A stretch of 64,000 nucleotides of DNA from Noviherbaspirillum humi (GCF_900188095.1 NZ_FZOT01000001.1:372001-436000); one strand, 5' to 3'; numbered from the stretch's first letter, positions 36,927 through 47,600 are shown. The notes: a model not told the origin generated them from the letters alone. Numbers and translations are program-made.

Positions 36927-39900
36927 ATGAACAAGCGCATCTCACGTCTGGTCACCATCGGCTTCGCCTTGATGCTGCTGCTCGGGATCGCGGGCAGCGT
37001 CTTTCTCGGCTACCAGCTTCAACTCGGCAAGGAATACGCCAAGCACAACCGTTTCCTGGTGCAGAAAGTGGGCGTGCCGCTGTACCGGGCGCGCCATGAA
37101 TTCATGGTGCGCGGCCAGGAGGTGGCGGCCGCGCTGATCGTTCCCCTGGCCGACGTCCGCCATCAGGCGCGGCGCGATCAGATGCGCCAGGCAGGCGAGC
37201 GGGCTCGGGCTTATCTCCATGCTGCGCTGGCGTCGGCGCCCACCGACGCCATACGTGACCGCATCCACATCCTGATGCTGCATGATCAGCAGGTCACGAT
37301 GCCGCTGGCGGAGGAAATTCTGGCCGCGGGTTCTTCCAATGCCGACCGTGCCCGCGGCACGTACGATCAACGCTACCTGGACGCGCAACGGCGCAGCCTG
37401 GAGTTGATGGACGCGGCGCTGGAGCCGGTCAGCCGGGAAGCTGATCGCCTGGAACGCCAGGCGCTGGAGCGGTTCGACGATTCACACATGCCGGGCATCG
37501 CCACCGTGATGCTGCTCTGCGTCGGCGGTGTGCTGGTCGCCGTCTTCGTGCGGCGCGCCGTCTGCCGGCTGATGCAGCAGGCAAACCAGGCAACCCAGGA
37601 AATCCACGACCTGGCCGAGCTGTCGTTCGACGTCATCTGCACCCTGGACGAACAGGGCAAGTTCCGTAGCGTGAGCGGCGCCTTCGAACGGATATGGGGC
37701 TACGCGCCGGAGGAACTGGTCGGCACTTCCGGCCTGATCCATGTGCATCCCGATGAACGCGCAACGGCGAAGAAGGCAATCGCCGCAGTCGTCAGCGGCG
37801 GCGCACTCACCAACCAGCGCGGCCGCTTCATTCGGAAAGACGGTCAAACCATTTTCATGAAGTGGTCCGCCCGCTGGGTCGCGAGCCAGCGCCGGATTTT
37901 TTGCGTGGCGCAGGATGTCACCGCCGCTACCCTGGCGGAGCGGGCGCTGCAGGCCAGCGAACAGCAATTGCGCGCCATCCTGTCCAGCGCACACGAGGCC
38001 TTCCTCTGTATCGATGCCGGCGGACGCATCATCGAATGGAACACGCATGCCGAAGCCATTTTCGGCTGGCCGGCGCAGGAGGCGATCGGCCATTTCCTGC
38101 ATGAGCTCATCATCCCGCAGCATCTGCGTGAAGCGCATGTGCGCGGCCTGCAGCGCTTCCTGCGCACCGGTGATGCGCCCTTTGCCGGCCGGCGGCTCGA
38201 GCTGCCGGGCCTGCATCGGGACGGCCATGAAATCATGCTGGAGATCAGCATGACCGCCATCCGCCAGCAGCAGGGCTTCATCTTCAGCGCCTTCCTGCGT
38301 GACATCTCCCAGCGCAAGCAGGCGGAGGCACAACTGCGCGAGACCAAGGAGGCGGCCGAAGCCGCCACCCAGGCCAAGAGCGAGTTCCTGGCCAACATCA
38401 GCCACGAGATCCGCACGCCGATGAACAGCGTCATCGGCATGGCGCACCTGGCCCTGATGCAGTCGCCGGAGCCGCGGCTGCGCGGCTATCTGGAAAAGAT
38501 CCTGGGCGCCGGCCAGCATCTGCTCGGCATCATCAACGATGTGCTGGACTTCTCGAAGATCGAGGCGGGCCGGATGGAGCTGGAAGCGGTGGCGTTCAAC
38601 CTTGAGCATGTGATGCGCACCGTCAGCGACCAGATCGGACCGCGTGCGCATGGCAAGGGCCTCGACTTCCAGGTGAGGGTCAAGGTTGCCGTGCCGCGCC
38701 GGCTGGTGGGCGATCCGCTGCGGCTTGGGCAGATTCTGATCAACCTGTGCAGCAATGCGGTGAAATTCACGGCGCATGGCGGCGTCACGGTGCGCATCAC
38801 GGTGCTGGCCCGGGATGCGCAAGCGTGCCGCCTGAAATTCGCGGTGCAGGATACGGGCGTGGGCATCCGTGCGGAAGATGTCGCCAACCTGTTCCAGCCT
38901 TTCCGGCAGGCGGACGCGTCGATCACCCGCCAATATGGGGGCACCGGTCTTGGGCTGGCGATTTGTCGGCAGCTGGTGGAACGCATGGGCGGCGAGATCG
39001 GCGTCGACAGCGAACCGGGACGCGGCAGCACCTTCTGGTTCTGTGCTTCCTTCGCCGTGGCGGCGGGCGACGTCAACACCGAGAAGCCTGATGCGCCGTC
39101 AAGCGATGAGGCCCAACAAACCGTGAAGGGCGCGCGCATTCTGCTGGTGGAAGACAATCCCTTCAATCAGCAGGTGGCCTGCGAACTGCTGGCGGCTGCC
39201 GGCGTCGAGGCGGCCGTTGCGGAACATGGCGAGCAGGCGCTGGAAATGCTGCAGCGAAAGACATTCGACTGCGTGCTGATGGACATGCAGATGCCGGTCA
39301 TGGACGGCCTGGAAGCCACGCGCCGGCTGCGACGCATGCCAGGCCTGGCGACGCTGAAGGTGATCGCCATGACCGCCAATGCCGGCACCGAAGACCGGGA
39401 GCGCTGCCTTGCTGCCGGCATGGATGACTTCATCACCAAGCCGGTCACACCGGATGTCCTGTACCGGACGCTGGCGCGCCACCTCGCCGCCGTGGAGTCT
39501 GCCGGGATGACGGCGAACCCGGAACCGGCGCCGGAAGCGGCGCTTGTTGCAGCGAGCGCCGAGGTGATTGACATGGATGCGCTGGCTTCGCTGTCGCAAG
39601 GCGATCCGGTCCGGATGCGCCGGTTTGCCGACAAGTTCCTCCAGTCGGCGCAATACGGCATGCGCGAACTGGAAGCGGCGCTGGAAGCCCAGGATCCGGC
39701 GCGGCTGGCCCGCATCGGTCACTACAACAAGTCGAGCGCGAGAGCGGTCGGCGCGCTGGGCTTCGCCGCCTTGTGGCAGGCGCTCGAAGCGCACCGGGAC
39801 GGCGGCAGCCTGGCCGAAGCCGATGAAATTGCCGCCAGCCTGCGCGACACGCTTCAGGCAATCGAAGCGGTCCTGAAGCCGATCATGCAGGAAGAGGGGA

Positions 39901-39938
39901 GTGCTGCACCGGCTTGCGCTCAGGCCCCGCTGCATTGA
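36927..39938 (+). CDS. Hybrid sensor histidine kinase (PAS-PAS-HisKA-HATPase-REC-HPt)
   Basis: 1003 residues from the ATG at 36927. Two membrane helices (about 8-27 and 188-207) flank a helical periplasmic sensor of about 160 residues. Then PAS1 (about 228-332), PAS2 (343-462), HisKA with H493 ([15 protein letters not shown]), HATPase (594-710: [25 protein letters not shown]), REC with D786 ([12 protein letters not shown]) and HPt with H932 ([13 protein letters not shown]). A complete phosphorelay in one chain needs only an external response regulator, and none is adjacent, so this is an orphan kinase. Signal unknown. It converges with moeB. Confidence 0.93.
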   Translation: MNKRISRLVTIGFALMLLLGIAGSVFLGYQLQLGKEYAKHNRFLVQKVGVPLYRARHEFMVRGQEVAAALIVPLADVRHQARRDQMRQAGERARAYLHAALASAPTDAIRDRIHILMLHDQQVTMPLAEEILAAGSSNADRARGTYDQRYLDAQRRSLELMDAALEPVSREADRLERQALERFDDSHMPGIATVMLLCVGGVLVAVFVRRAVCRLMQQANQATQEIHDLAELSFDVICTLDEQGKFRSVSGAFERIWGYAPEELVGTSGLIHVHPDERATAKKAIAAVVSGGALTNQRGRFIRKDGQTIFMKWSARWVASQRRIFCVAQDVTAATLAERALQASEQQLRAILSSAHEAFLCIDAGGRIIEWNTHAEAIFGWPAQEAIGHFLHELIIPQHLREAHVRGLQRFLRTGDAPFAGRRLELPGLHRDGHEIMLEISMTAIRQQQGFIFSAFLRDISQRKQAEAQLRETKEAAEAATQAKSEFLANISHEIRTPMNSVIGMAHLALMQSPEPRLRGYLEKILGAGQHLLGIINDVLDFSKIEAGRMELEAVAFNLEHVMRTVSDQIGPRAHGKGLDFQVRVKVAVPRRLVGDPLRLGQILINLCSNAVKFTAHGGVTVRITVLARDAQACRLKFAVQDTGVGIRAEDVANLFQPFRQADASITRQYGGTGLGLAICRQLVERMGGEIGVDSEPGRGSTFWFCASFAVAAGDVNTEKPDAPSSDEAQQTVKGARILLVEDNPFNQQVACELLAAAGVEAAVAEHGEQALEMLQRKTFDCVLMDMQMPVMDGLEATRRLRRMPGLATLKVIAMTANAGTEDRERCLAAGMDDFITKPVTPDVLYRTLARHLAAVESAGMTANPEPAPEAALVAASAEVIDMDALASLSQGDPVRMRRFADKFLQSAQYGMRELEAALEAQDPARLARIGHYNKSSARAVGALGFAALWQALEAHRDGGSLAEADEIAASLRDTLQAIEAVLKPIMQEEGSAAPACAQAPLH

Positions 39939-39967
39939 GCGGGCGGGTCGCCGCAGCGTGATTTCGT

Positions 39968-40726
39968 TCAGCCGGCATGGCGCTGGCCGCAGACCGGGCA
40001 GGCCGGATTGCGCGCCACCTTGATGCTGGTCCACTCCATGCTGCGGGCGTCGAGCAGCAGCAGGCGGCCTGCCAGCGATTCGCCGATGCCCGCCACCAGC
40101 TTCAGCGCTTCCGCCGCCTGCATGGTGCCGATGATGCCCACCAGCGGCGCGAACACGCCCATGGTGGAGCACAGCACTTCCTCGAACTGCTGGTCGGGCG
40201 GGAACAGGCAGGCATAGCATGGCGCCTGCTCCGTCACCGGATGGAACACCGAGATCTGCGCGTCGAACTTGATCGCCGCGCCCGATACCAGCGGCACCCC
40301 ATGGCGCACGCAGGCGCGGTTGACCGCATGCCGGGTAATGAAGTTGTCGCTGCAGTCGAGCACCACCGAGGCGCTGGCCACCAGCGCATCCAGCCGGGCG
40401 TCGTCGGCGCGCTCCACCACCGCTTCCACCGCCACTTCCGGGTTGATCTGCGCCAGCGTGCGCTTGCCGGAATCCGCCTTCGGCTGGCCGATGCGTTCGG
40501 TTGTGTGCAGGATCTGCCGTTGCAGGTTGGTCAGGTCCACCGTGTCGTTGTCCACCAGCGTGATCTTGCCCATCCCGGCGGAGGCGAGATAGTAGGCGGC
40601 GGGCGAGCCGAGGCCGCCGGCGCCGATCACCAGCGCATGGCCGCGCAGCAGCCGCTCCTGGCCTTCGATGCCGATTTCGTCGAGGAGGATGTGGCGCGAG
40701 TAGCGCAGCAATTGCTGGTCGTTCAT
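39968..40726 (-). CDS. moeB: MoeB/ThiF-family adenylyltransferase
   Basis: E1-like enzyme that adenylates the C-terminus of MoaD or ThiS. 252 residues: nucleotide loop GAGGLGSPAAYYLASAG, DNDTVDLTNLQRQILH, LDCSDNFITRHAVN and two zinc CxxC pairs (CYAC and CPVC). MoeB and ThiF cannot be told apart here; MoeB is the usual annotation in this context. It follows ctpA on the same strand but behind a terminator. Confidence 0.9.
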   Translation of the reverse strand: MNDQQLLRYSRHILLDEIGIEGQERLLRGHALVIGAGGLGSPAAYYLASAGMGKITLVDNDTVDLTNLQRQILHTTERIGQPKADSGKRTLAQINPEVAVEAVVERADDARLDALVASASVVLDCSDNFITRHAVNRACVRHGVPLVSGAAIKFDAQISVFHPVTEQAPCYACLFPPDQQFEEVLCSTMGVFAPLVGIIGTMQAAEALKLVAGIGESLAGRLLLLDARSMEWTSIKVARNPACPVCGQRHAG

Positions 40727-40824
40727 GGCGTGGCTTGATGGTGGGGTGCGAGGATTCTAATCGAATCATCCGTCTGGGCGCAGGAAGATCGGCCGTGGTC
40801 AGCCAGAGTGCCCGCAGCCGCAGC

Positions 40825-40854
40825 GCAAAAAGAAAGGCCGCCCAGGGCGGCCTT
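40825..40854 (-). terminator. Intrinsic terminator downstream of ctpA
   Basis: On the minus strand AAGGCCGCCC-T-GGGCGGCCTT followed by TCTTTTTGC: 10-base arms (40834-40843 and 40845-40854) and a U-rich tail, 31 bases after the ctpA stop. It separates the gpmA-envC-ctpA unit from moeB. Confidence 0.8.
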
Positions 40855-40884
40855 CCGGCGAACGGAGAACGGGAGCGGCGCCGC

Positions 40885-42360
40885 TTATTTCTTCGGCACG
40901 GTGGTTTCGTTCTTGTTGCTCTTCTTCTCGTCGTTGATGGTGTTTTCCTTCTTGCTTTCGATCTTCGCCGTCTTCGAGAGCTGCACCGGCTGGCCCTTCA
41001 GGTGGTTGAGCGCCTGCACCAGCTGGAAGTCGTCCTTGCCGCCGAATTCCAGCGGCTTGCGCTTCTTCTCCAGCGCCGCCAGCCGCTGCTCCTCTTCGAG
41101 CTCGTCCAGCTTGGCGCGCGCCGCCTCTTCCTTGTCCTTGTCGTTCGACAGGTGCTTGGTGAGGTCAGCTTCGCGCAAACGCAGGCCGTTCAAGCCGTCG
41201 CCTTCCGCCGTTTCGTCCACCAGCAAGTCGGGCACGATGCCCCGGGCCTGGATGGAGCGGCCGTTCGGCGTGTAATAGCGGGCGGTGGTGAGCTTCACCG
41301 CGGTATCGGCCGACAGCTGACGTATGGTCTGCACCGAACCCTTGCCGAAGGTCTGGGTGCCCATGATGGTGGCGCGCTTGTAATCCTGCAGCGCGCCGGC
41401 CACGATCTCGGAAGCGGAAGCGGAACCGGTGTTGACCAGCACCACCATCGGCACTTTCTTCACCGCTTCCGGCAGCCTGGAGAGCGGATCGCTCAGCGCG
41501 GCGCGGGAGGAGGTGTAGAACTCGCGGCGAGCGTAGAAGGTGGCCTTCGAATCCGGCAGCTGGCCATTGGTGGAGACCACCGGCACGTCCTTCGGCAGGA
41601 AGGCGGCCGACACGCCGATGGCGCCCGGCAGCACGCCGCCCGGATCGTTGCGCAGGTCGAGCACCAGGCCTTTCAGATTCGGTTCCTGGGCGTAGATGGC
41701 GTTGAGCCGCTTGGCCAGGTCATCCACCGTCGGTTCCTGGAACTGGGAAACGCGGATCCAGGCATAGCCCGGCTCGATGACTTTCGACTTCACGCTCTGC
41801 ACCCGGATCTCCTGGCGCACGATGGTCAGGATGATGGGCTTGTCCTCGTCCTTGCGGGCAATGGTCAGGGTGATCTTGGTATTCGGCTCGCCGCGCATGC
41901 GCTTGACCGCCTCGTCCAGCGTCAGGCCCTTGACCGGGGTGGTGTCGAGCCGGGTGATCAGGTCGCCCGCCTTCAGGCCCGCCTTGTGCGCCGGCGAATC
42001 CTCGATCGGCGAGATCACCTTGACGTAGCCGTCTTCCATGCCGACCTCGATGCCGAGGCCGACGAAGCGGCCCTGGGGGCCTTCACGCAACTCCTTGAAG
42101 GCTTTCTTGTCGAGGTAGGCGGAATGCGGATCGAGCGACGCCACCATGCCGGAAATCGCTTCCGTCAGCAGCTTCTTGTCGTCGACCGATTCGACATAGT
42201 CGGACTTGATCAGGCCGAACACGTCGGCGAGCTGTCGCAACTCCTCCAGCGGCAGCGTGGCGGCGCTTTTCTGCGCGGTGGCGTCGAATTGCATCGATCC
42301 GGCGATGCCGGCAATGACGCCCAAGCCGATAAGACTGAAATTCTTAAGTTTGCTGCCCAT
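40885..42360 (-). CDS. ctpA: Carboxy-terminal processing protease (S41 family)
   Basis: Periplasmic tail-specific protease that degrades or trims envelope proteins, often murein hydrolases or their regulators. 491 residues: signal/anchor at about 8-23, PDZ domain about 95-185 (FVGLGIEVGMEDGYVKVISP), S41 catalytic core with S315 in VNTGSASASEIVAG and K340 in QTFGKGSVQT. The last 80 residues are a charged Lys/Glu/Asn tail. It starts 3 bases after the envC stop, so the activator and the protease are co-expressed. Confidence 0.95.
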   Translation of the reverse strand: MGSKLKNFSLIGLGVIAGIAGSMQFDATAQKSAATLPLEELRQLADVFGLIKSDYVESVDDKKLLTEAISGMVASLDPHSAYLDKKAFKELREGPQGRFVGLGIEVGMEDGYVKVISPIEDSPAHKAGLKAGDLITRLDTTPVKGLTLDEAVKRMRGEPNTKITLTIARKDEDKPIILTIVRQEIRVQSVKSKVIEPGYAWIRVSQFQEPTVDDLAKRLNAIYAQEPNLKGLVLDLRNDPGGVLPGAIGVSAAFLPKDVPVVSTNGQLPDSKATFYARREFYTSSRAALSDPLSRLPEAVKKVPMVVLVNTGSASASEIVAGALQDYKRATIMGTQTFGKGSVQTIRQLSADTAVKLTTARYYTPNGRSIQARGIVPDLLVDETAEGDGLNGLRLREADLTKHLSNDKDKEEAARAKLDELEEEQRLAALEKKRKPLEFGGKDDFQLVQALNHLKGQPVQLSKTAKIESKKENTINDEKKSNKNETTVPKK

Positions 42361-42363
42361 GTA

Positions 42364-43770
42364 TCACCTAGTAGTTACCCAATCCAGAGGGTCAAACGCG
42401 CGGCCTTGGTGCCGCATCTCAAAGTATAAACCTGAAAATTCGCTGCCGCCGCTGTTGCCGGCGCTGGCAATCACGTCGCCGCCCTTGACGGCGTCGCCGG
42501 CGCGCTTCAGTACGGCCTGGTTATTGCCGTAGATGGTCATGTACTGGCTGCCATGATCGATGATGATCAGGTTGCCGAAGCCGCGCAGCCATTCGGCGAA
42601 CACCACCCGGCCGGCGGCCACCGCCTTGATTTCCGCCCCTTCCGGGGCGCGGATGAACAGGCCCTTCCAGTTGGGGCCGTCGCCGCGGCGGCTGCCGAAC
42701 CTGGCAGTCAGATCGCCCTTGACGGGCAACCGCAACTGGCCGCGCAGGGCGGCAAAAGCGCGCTCCAGCCCAGCGTCTTGGACGTGGGCAACTGGCGTGA
42801 GTTCATTGCGCGCAACGATTTTTGTCGGCGGCTCGTCATCGTCGATCGCATCGGGGTTTTTCGTTGCCGGCTTGCCATTGATCTTGCCGTTGGCGCTGTT
42901 CCTGCCGGCAAGCCTGGCCTGCTTTTCCGCCCGGGCGCGGGCCAAGGCTTCCTGGCGCTGCTTTTCTTCCTGGCGTTTCTTTTCCAGCGCCAGCGCTTCG
43001 GCGCGGCGTTGTTCCTCGATCAACTTGGCCAGCCGTTCCACCAGCGCGCCCAGGCGCTGCTCGTCGCGCACGATGCTGTCGGCTTCGCGGCGCTGCGCCG
43101 ACAGCTTGCCGGACAACTGCGCCACCAGCGTCGCATGGCGCGTCTTTTCCTTCTCCAGCAAGCCCTTCTGCTCTCGCTGCTCGTCGGCAATGTCTTCCAG
43201 CACATCGCGCGCCTTCTGAACCTCGGCCTGGTTCTGCTGGTTCGCCTCCATGTCGGCCCGCAGCGCGTTCACCAGTTTCGCCTGGGCCTGCGACACATAG
43301 CCCATGTACTGCAGGTCGCGGTTGATGCGGTTCGGGTTGTCGCCGGACAGCAGCAGCTTGATGCGGTCTTCATTGCCGGCGTGATACAGCTCGCGCAGTG
43401 AAGTGGCCAGCCGTTTCTGCTGGGCGGCGATGGCGCGCGCCAGCCTGTCCTGCTCCGTCGCCAGTTCCTGCAGCTTGCCCTCGGTCTGCTTCTGTTCCAG
43501 GTCCAGTTCATGCAGGCGGCGATTGGCCTCGGAAATGGCGCGTTCCGAATGCGCCAGCTCGTCGGCGGCGTGGCCATGCGCCGCCTCGGTAGCCATGATG
43601 CTGCGCTTGAGGGATTCCAGCTTCTGCTTCAGCTCGGCGCGCTCCGCCTCGGCTGCCTGCTTCTGCTGCGTCCGCTCGCTGGAGCGGGCGGCGAGCGCCG
43701 CGCCGCTGGCCAGGCAGAGCAGCGCGGCCGACGCCATGATGGCGACGGCGGCGGAGCGGGTGACTGTCAC
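42364..43770 (-). CDS. envC: Murein hydrolase activator EnvC (degenerate LytM/M23 protein)
   Basis: 468 residues: Sec signal ending ASGAALA, a long coiled coil (about 30-280, Lys/Glu/Gln/Leu-rich), then a LytM domain. In the LytM part the usual zinc HxGxD motif is replaced by WKGLFIRAPEG and the end reads LYFEMRHQG, the same pattern as E. coli EnvC, which has no peptidase activity and activates AmiA/AmiB amidases at the septum. Catalysis is therefore unlikely. Gap to gpmA 18 bases. Confidence 0.93.
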   Translation of the reverse strand: MTVTRSAAVAIMASAALLCLASGAALAARSSERTQQKQAAEAERAELKQKLESLKRSIMATEAAHGHAADELAHSERAISEANRRLHELDLEQKQTEGKLQELATEQDRLARAIAAQQKRLATSLRELYHAGNEDRIKLLLSGDNPNRINRDLQYMGYVSQAQAKLVNALRADMEANQQNQAEVQKARDVLEDIADEQREQKGLLEKEKTRHATLVAQLSGKLSAQRREADSIVRDEQRLGALVERLAKLIEEQRRAEALALEKKRQEEKQRQEALARARAEKQARLAGRNSANGKINGKPATKNPDAIDDDEPPTKIVARNELTPVAHVQDAGLERAFAALRGQLRLPVKGDLTARFGSRRGDGPNWKGLFIRAPEGAEIKAVAAGRVVFAEWLRGFGNLIIIDHGSQYMTIYGNNQAVLKRAGDAVKGGDVIASAGNSGGSEFSGLYFEMRHQGRAFDPLDWVTTR

Positions 43771-43788
43771 GGTCTGTTTCCTTGCCGC

Positions 43789-44535
43789 TTACTTGGACTT
43801 GCCCTGGCTGGCCACGGCCTTCATCGCCGCCTCGATGGCCGACTGGTCGCCCAGATAGTAGCTGCGGATCGGCTTCAGGTTTTCATCCAGCTCGTACACC
43901 AGCGGCTGGCCGTTGGGGATGTTCAGGCCGACGATGTCCTCGTCGCTGATGTTGTCCAGGCTCTTGATCAGCGCGCGCAGGCTATTGCCATGGGCGGAGA
44001 TGATGATGCGCTTGCCGGCGCGGATGGCCGGCGCGATGGCTTCGTTCCACACCGGCATCACGCGGTCGACGGTGTCCTTGAGGCATTCGGTCAGCGGGAT
44101 GTCGGTGCGGCTGAGTTCGGCATAGCGCGGATCGTTGAAGGACGTCCGGTTGTCGCTGTCCTCCAGCGGATTCGGCGGCGTATCGTAGCTGCGGCGCCAG
44201 ACCAGCACCTGCTCGTCGCCGTACTTGGCAGCGGTCTCGGCCTTGTTCAAGCCCTGCAGGGCGCCGTAGTGGCGCTCGTTCAGGCGCCAGCTGTGGACCA
44301 CCGGGATCCACATCAGGTCCATTTCGTCGAGGGTGATCCAGAGGGTGCGGATGGCGCGCTTGAGCACCGAGGTGTAAGCCATGTCGAAGGTGAAGCCGGC
44401 TTCCTTCAGGATCTTGCCGGCCTGGCGCGCTTCCTCGCGGCCCTTCTCGGTGAGGTCGACGTCGGTCCAGCCGGTGAAGCGGTTCTCGAGATTCCACGTG
44501 GATTCGCCGTGGCGCATGAATACGATCTTGTACAT
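43789..44535 (-). CDS. gpmA: 2,3-bisphosphoglycerate-dependent phosphoglycerate mutase
   Basis: Glycolytic interconversion of 3- and 2-phosphoglycerate. 248 residues. The phospho-histidine loop [30 protein letters not shown], the [14 protein letters not shown] segment and the second histidine in [12 protein letters not shown] are intact. First gene of gpmA-envC-ctpA, a conserved betaproteobacterial order, and divergent from the rhodanese gene. Confidence 0.97.
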   Translation of the reverse strand: MYKIVFMRHGESTWNLENRFTGWTDVDLTEKGREEARQAGKILKEAGFTFDMAYTSVLKRAIRTLWITLDEMDLMWIPVVHSWRLNERHYGALQGLNKAETAAKYGDEQVLVWRRSYDTPPNPLEDSDNRTSFNDPRYAELSRTDIPLTECLKDTVDRVMPVWNEAIAPAIRAGKRIIISAHGNSLRALIKSLDNISDEDIVGLNIPNGQPLVYELDENLKPIRSYYLGDQSAIEAAMKAVASQGKSK

Positions 44536-44629
44536 GTCGATGTCTTGAAGTGTGGGACGCGGAGCGAAGTCTCTGCTGATGCGTCTGCTTGGATTGGAGT
44601 GATGGGAAATGGTACAGCGCCTTCTATTT

Positions 44630-44635
44630 TATAAT
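44630..44635 (+). promoter_or_regulatory. -10 element for the rhodanese-grxC-secB unit
   Basis: Perfect TATAAT in an AT-rich patch of the 139-base gpmA/rhodanese gap, 39 bases before the ATG at 44675. The -35 region (AAATGG) is poor. Confidence 0.4.
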
Positions 44636-44674
44636 GTTGGGATTGCTTAAAACCATTCGAACCACTGGAACCCC

Positions 44675-45076
44675 GTGAAATTCATCATTGATAACATCTG
44701 GCTCATCGGCATCGCACTCCTTTCCGGCGGCGCGCTGCTGTGGCCCAACCTGCAGCGGCGCGGCCGCACCGTTTCCCTGCTGCAGGCCACCCAGCTCATG
44801 AACCAGGGCAAGAGCGTCATCGTCGACGTGCGCGAACCGTCGGAATTCGCCGCCGGCCATCTGCGCGACGCCAAGAACATTCCGCTCAAGGAGTTGCCAA
44901 ACCGGATAGGCGAGCTGGAAAAATCCAAGGCCAAGACCATCATCATCGTGTGCCAGTCAGGCGCCCGCTCGGCCCAGGCGGCCTCCCAGTTCACCAAGGC
45001 AGGCTTCAGCGACGTCGCCAGCCTCGAAGGCGGCCAGGCAGCCTGGCAGGCGCAGGGTCTGCCGCTGGCCAAATAA
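44675..45076 (+). CDS. Membrane-anchored rhodanese-like protein
   Basis: 133 residues: an N-terminal transmembrane anchor (IWLIGIALLSGGALLW), then a single rhodanese domain with LLQATQLMNQGKSVIVDVRE and the active cysteine C93 in IIVCQSGARSAQAA. Probably a sulfurtransferase acting at the membrane; acceptor unknown. It begins a + strand run rhodanese-grxC-secB-SH3-gpsA seen in many Burkholderiales. Confidence 0.9.
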   Translation: MKFIIDNIWLIGIALLSGGALLWPNLQRRGRTVSLLQATQLMNQGKSVIVDVREPSEFAAGHLRDAKNIPLKELPNRIGELEKSKAKTIIIVCQSGARSAQAASQFTKAGFSDVASLEGGQAAWQAQGLPLAK

Positions 45077-45087
45077 CGGAGAAAAGC

Positions 45088-45351
45088 ATGTCAGCACGAG
45101 TCCTCATGTACAGCACCGGCGTGTGCCCCTATTGCGTCATGGCCGAGCGCCTGCTCAAGGCCAAGGGCGTGGAGAACATCGAGAAGATCCGCATCGACCT
45201 CGACCCGGAGCAGCGGGCGGCGATGATGGAAAAGACCGGTCGCCGCACCGTGCCGCAGATATACATCGGCGAGACTCATGTCGGCGGCTTCGACGACCTG
45301 AGCGCGCTCGACCGCGCCGGCAAGCTCGAGCCGCTGCTGCAAGGCGCCTGA
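45088..45351 (+). CDS. grxC: Glutaredoxin 3
   Basis: 87 residues, dithiol glutaredoxin: C13-P-Y-C16 (YSTGVCPYCVMAERLL), cis-Pro in RRTVPQIYI and the GSH-binding HVGGFDDLSALD. Preceded by GGAGAAA. It reduces disulfides with glutathione. Gap to the rhodanese gene 11 bases; neighbouring SecB also likes a reducing, unfolded substrate state, but no direct link is implied. Confidence 0.95.
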   Translation: MSARVLMYSTGVCPYCVMAERLLKAKGVENIEKIRIDLDPEQRAAMMEKTGRRTVPQIYIGETHVGGFDDLSALDRAGKLEPLLQGA

Positions 45352-45490
45352 AGTCCGGCATCGGGCCGCGGCATGCGGTCTTGATTCCCGGCAGTCAAAT
45401 CCGTCCCTGCCTGTCATTCTCCTTCCCATTGGATTATCATCCCGGGCGGCGCCCGCCGCCCGTTTATCAATTTCACACTGAAGGCATCCC

Positions 45491-46003
45491 ATGTCCGACC
45501 AGAACCAGCAACCCGATCAGCAGCCCGTATTCCAGATCCAGCGCGTGTATCTCAAGGACATGTCGCTGGAGCAGCCCAATTCTCCGGCTATCTTCCTGGA
45601 GCAGCAGGCGCCGAACATCGAAGTCTCGGTCGACGTCGGCGTCGAGGCGCTGGCCGACGGCATCTTCGAATCCACCGTGACCATCACCGTCACCTCCAAG
45701 GTCGGCGAGAAGGTTGCCTTCCTGGTCGAGGGCAAGCAGGCCGGCATCTTCGAGGCGCGCAACATCCCGATGGAGCAGCTCGATCCGCTGCTCGGCATCG
45801 GCTGCCCGAACATCATCTATCCCTACCTGCGCGCCAACATCGCCGACGTGATCACCCGCGCCGGCTTCCCGCCGGTGCACTTGGCCGAAATCAACTTCGA
45901 AGTGTTCTACCAGCAGCGCCTGCAGGCGCTGGCCGAGCAGCAGCAACAGCAGCCGCAGGGATCCGGCCTGATCATGCCGGACGGCAGCGCCGCGCGGCAG
46001 TAA
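45491..46003 (+). CDS. secB: Protein-export chaperone SecB
   Basis: Tetrameric chaperone that keeps preproteins unfolded and passes them to SecA. 170 residues with [35 protein letters not shown] and [20 protein letters not shown], all typical. The Gln-rich C-terminus is common in the family. It feeds the Sec step upstream of the type II secretion operon found further along this window (functional, not operonic, link). Confidence 0.97.
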   Translation: MSDQNQQPDQQPVFQIQRVYLKDMSLEQPNSPAIFLEQQAPNIEVSVDVGVEALADGIFESTVTITVTSKVGEKVAFLVEGKQAGIFEARNIPMEQLDPLLGIGCPNIIYPYLRANIADVITRAGFPPVHLAEINFEVFYQQRLQALAEQQQQQPQGSGLIMPDGSAARQ

Positions 46004-46018
46004 CCGTCGGCAAGCATC

Positions 46019-46495
46019 ATGCGGTTTGCAGCAGCATCTCGCGGCCGGCCCTGCCGTGCCGCGCGCTCGGCGGTTTTCGCCGTCCTGGCCCTGTGCGGCG
46101 CGTCCGCGCAGGCGCTCGATTTCAAATCGGTCGGCGCCAGTCCGGCCATCCTGTACGACACCCCATCGGTCAAGGGCAAGAAGCTGTTCGTCGCCCCGCG
46201 CGGCATGCCTGTCGAAGTGGTGCTGACCTACGGCGACTGGGTCAAGGTGCGCGACGCCAGCGGCGACATGGCCTGGCTCGAGGCCAAGGCCCTGGCGGCC
46301 AGGCGCACCGTGGTCGTGAATGCCGCCGGCAGCCGGATACGGGCGGCGGCGGATGACAACTCGGCGGTCGTGTTCAGCGCGGACAAGGGCGTGCTGCTCG
46401 ACCTGCTGGAGCCGGCAGCGGCCGGCTGGGTCAAGGTGCGCCACCGCGATGGCCAGGTCGGCTTCATCAAGTCGGCCGAGGTCTGGGGCGAATGA
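46019..46495 (+). CDS. Exported protein with two SH3-like (SH3b) modules
   Basis: 158 residues: Sec signal ending ASAQA, then two SH3b-type repeats, [20 protein letters not shown]...[17 protein letters not shown] and a second ending [17 protein letters not shown] (the ILYDxPS, GDWVKV and GWVKV strands align). Such modules bind peptidoglycan or act as adaptors. It lies between secB (15-base gap) and gpsA, whose ATG overlaps its stop (ATGA). Function unknown. Confidence 0.85.
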   Translation: MRFAAASRGRPCRAARSAVFAVLALCGASAQALDFKSVGASPAILYDTPSVKGKKLFVAPRGMPVEVVLTYGDWVKVRDASGDMAWLEAKALAARRTVVVNAAGSRIRAAADDNSAVVFSADKGVLLDLLEPAAAGWVKVRHRDGQVGFIKSAEVWGE

Positions 46496-47520
46496 ACGCC
46501 GCCGCTTCGTCGCCGATGCGGATCGCCATCCTCGGCGCCGGCGCCTGGGGCACGGCCCTGGCCATCGCCCTGGCGGAGCGGCATCGCGTCCTGCTGTGGG
46601 GGCGCAATGCCGAGGCCATGACGGCGGCTGACCAGCAGCGTGAAAACGCCGTCTACCTTCCCGGCTTTCCCCTTCCTGCCAGCCTGGTCCTGACCTCGGA
46701 CCTGGAGCAGGCGCTGGCGCATGTCTGCGCCGCCGGCCAGCCTTCCTTGCTGATCGCCGGCACCGCCGTCGCCGGCCTGCGCCCGCTGGCGGAGCAGCTT
46801 CGCGGCCGCGACCTGCCCAACCTGGTCTGGCTGTGCAAGGGTTTCGAGGAAGACACCCGCTTGCTGCCGCACCAGGTGGTGCAGCAGGTGCTGGGGGAAA
46901 AATTGCCGACCGGCGCGCTTTCCGGCCCGTCCTTCGCCCAGGAAGTGGCGCGCGGCCTGCCGTGCGCGCTGACCATCGCCTCGCGCGATGCCGGCCTGCG
47001 CGACACCGTGCTGCAGGCGGTGCATGGCCGTCATATCCGGATCTATACCTGCGACGACCTGGCTGGCGTGGAAGTGGGCGGCGCGGTGAAGAACGTGCTG
47101 GCGATTGCCACCGGCGTGGTGGATGGCATGCAGCTCGGCTTGAACGCGCGGGCGGCGCTGATCACGCGCGGCCTGGCGGAAATCACCCGGCTCGGAATCG
47201 CTCTCGGCGGGCGTTTGGAAACCTTCATGGGGTTGACCGGCATCGGCGACCTGATCCTCACCTGCACCGGCGACCTGTCGCGCAACCGCCGCGTCGGCCT
47301 CGGGCTGGCCCAGGGCAAGCCGCTCGATGTAATCGTTGCGGAACTCGGCCACGTGGCCGAGGGCGTGCGCTGCGCCCGCGCCGTGCGCGAGCTGGCCGGC
47401 GAACTGGGTGTGGATATGCCAATCACCCAGGCGGTGGTGGACATGCTGTTTGACGGCGACTCGCCGCAGCAGATGGTCGCCCGGCTGCTGGCGCGGGACC
47501 CGCGCACCGAAGCCATCTGA
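46492..47520 (+). CDS. gpsA: Glycerol-3-phosphate dehydrogenase [NAD(P)+]
   Basis: Makes sn-glycerol-3-phosphate for phospholipid synthesis. 342 residues: [19 protein letters not shown] nucleotide loop, [16 protein letters not shown], the catalytic lysine in [15 protein letters not shown] and [20 protein letters not shown]. An internal ATG (MRIAILG) nine codons in is an alternative start; the first one is kept because it overlaps the upstream stop. Confidence 0.97.
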   Translation: MNAAASSPMRIAILGAGAWGTALAIALAERHRVLLWGRNAEAMTAADQQRENAVYLPGFPLPASLVLTSDLEQALAHVCAAGQPSLLIAGTAVAGLRPLAEQLRGRDLPNLVWLCKGFEEDTRLLPHQVVQQVLGEKLPTGALSGPSFAQEVARGLPCALTIASRDAGLRDTVLQAVHGRHIRIYTCDDLAGVEVGGAVKNVLAIATGVVDGMQLGLNARAALITRGLAEITRLGIALGGRLETFMGLTGIGDLILTCTGDLSRNRRVGLGLAQGKPLDVIVAELGHVAEGVRCARAVRELAGELGVDMPITQAVVDMLFDGDSPQQMVARLLARDPRTEAI

Positions 47521-47600
47521 CGGCGCTCTCGGCTCGATCTCTCCGCGGCGACCGGCGCCTCGCCAACGTCGTCGGCGCTGGCCGCGGATGCGCTGCGGCC

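Noticed and set aside
39099-40769. 556-residue minus-strand ORF spanning moeB and the kinase end
   Set aside because: It is out of frame with moeB; the real moeB is the 252-residue frame 39968-40726.
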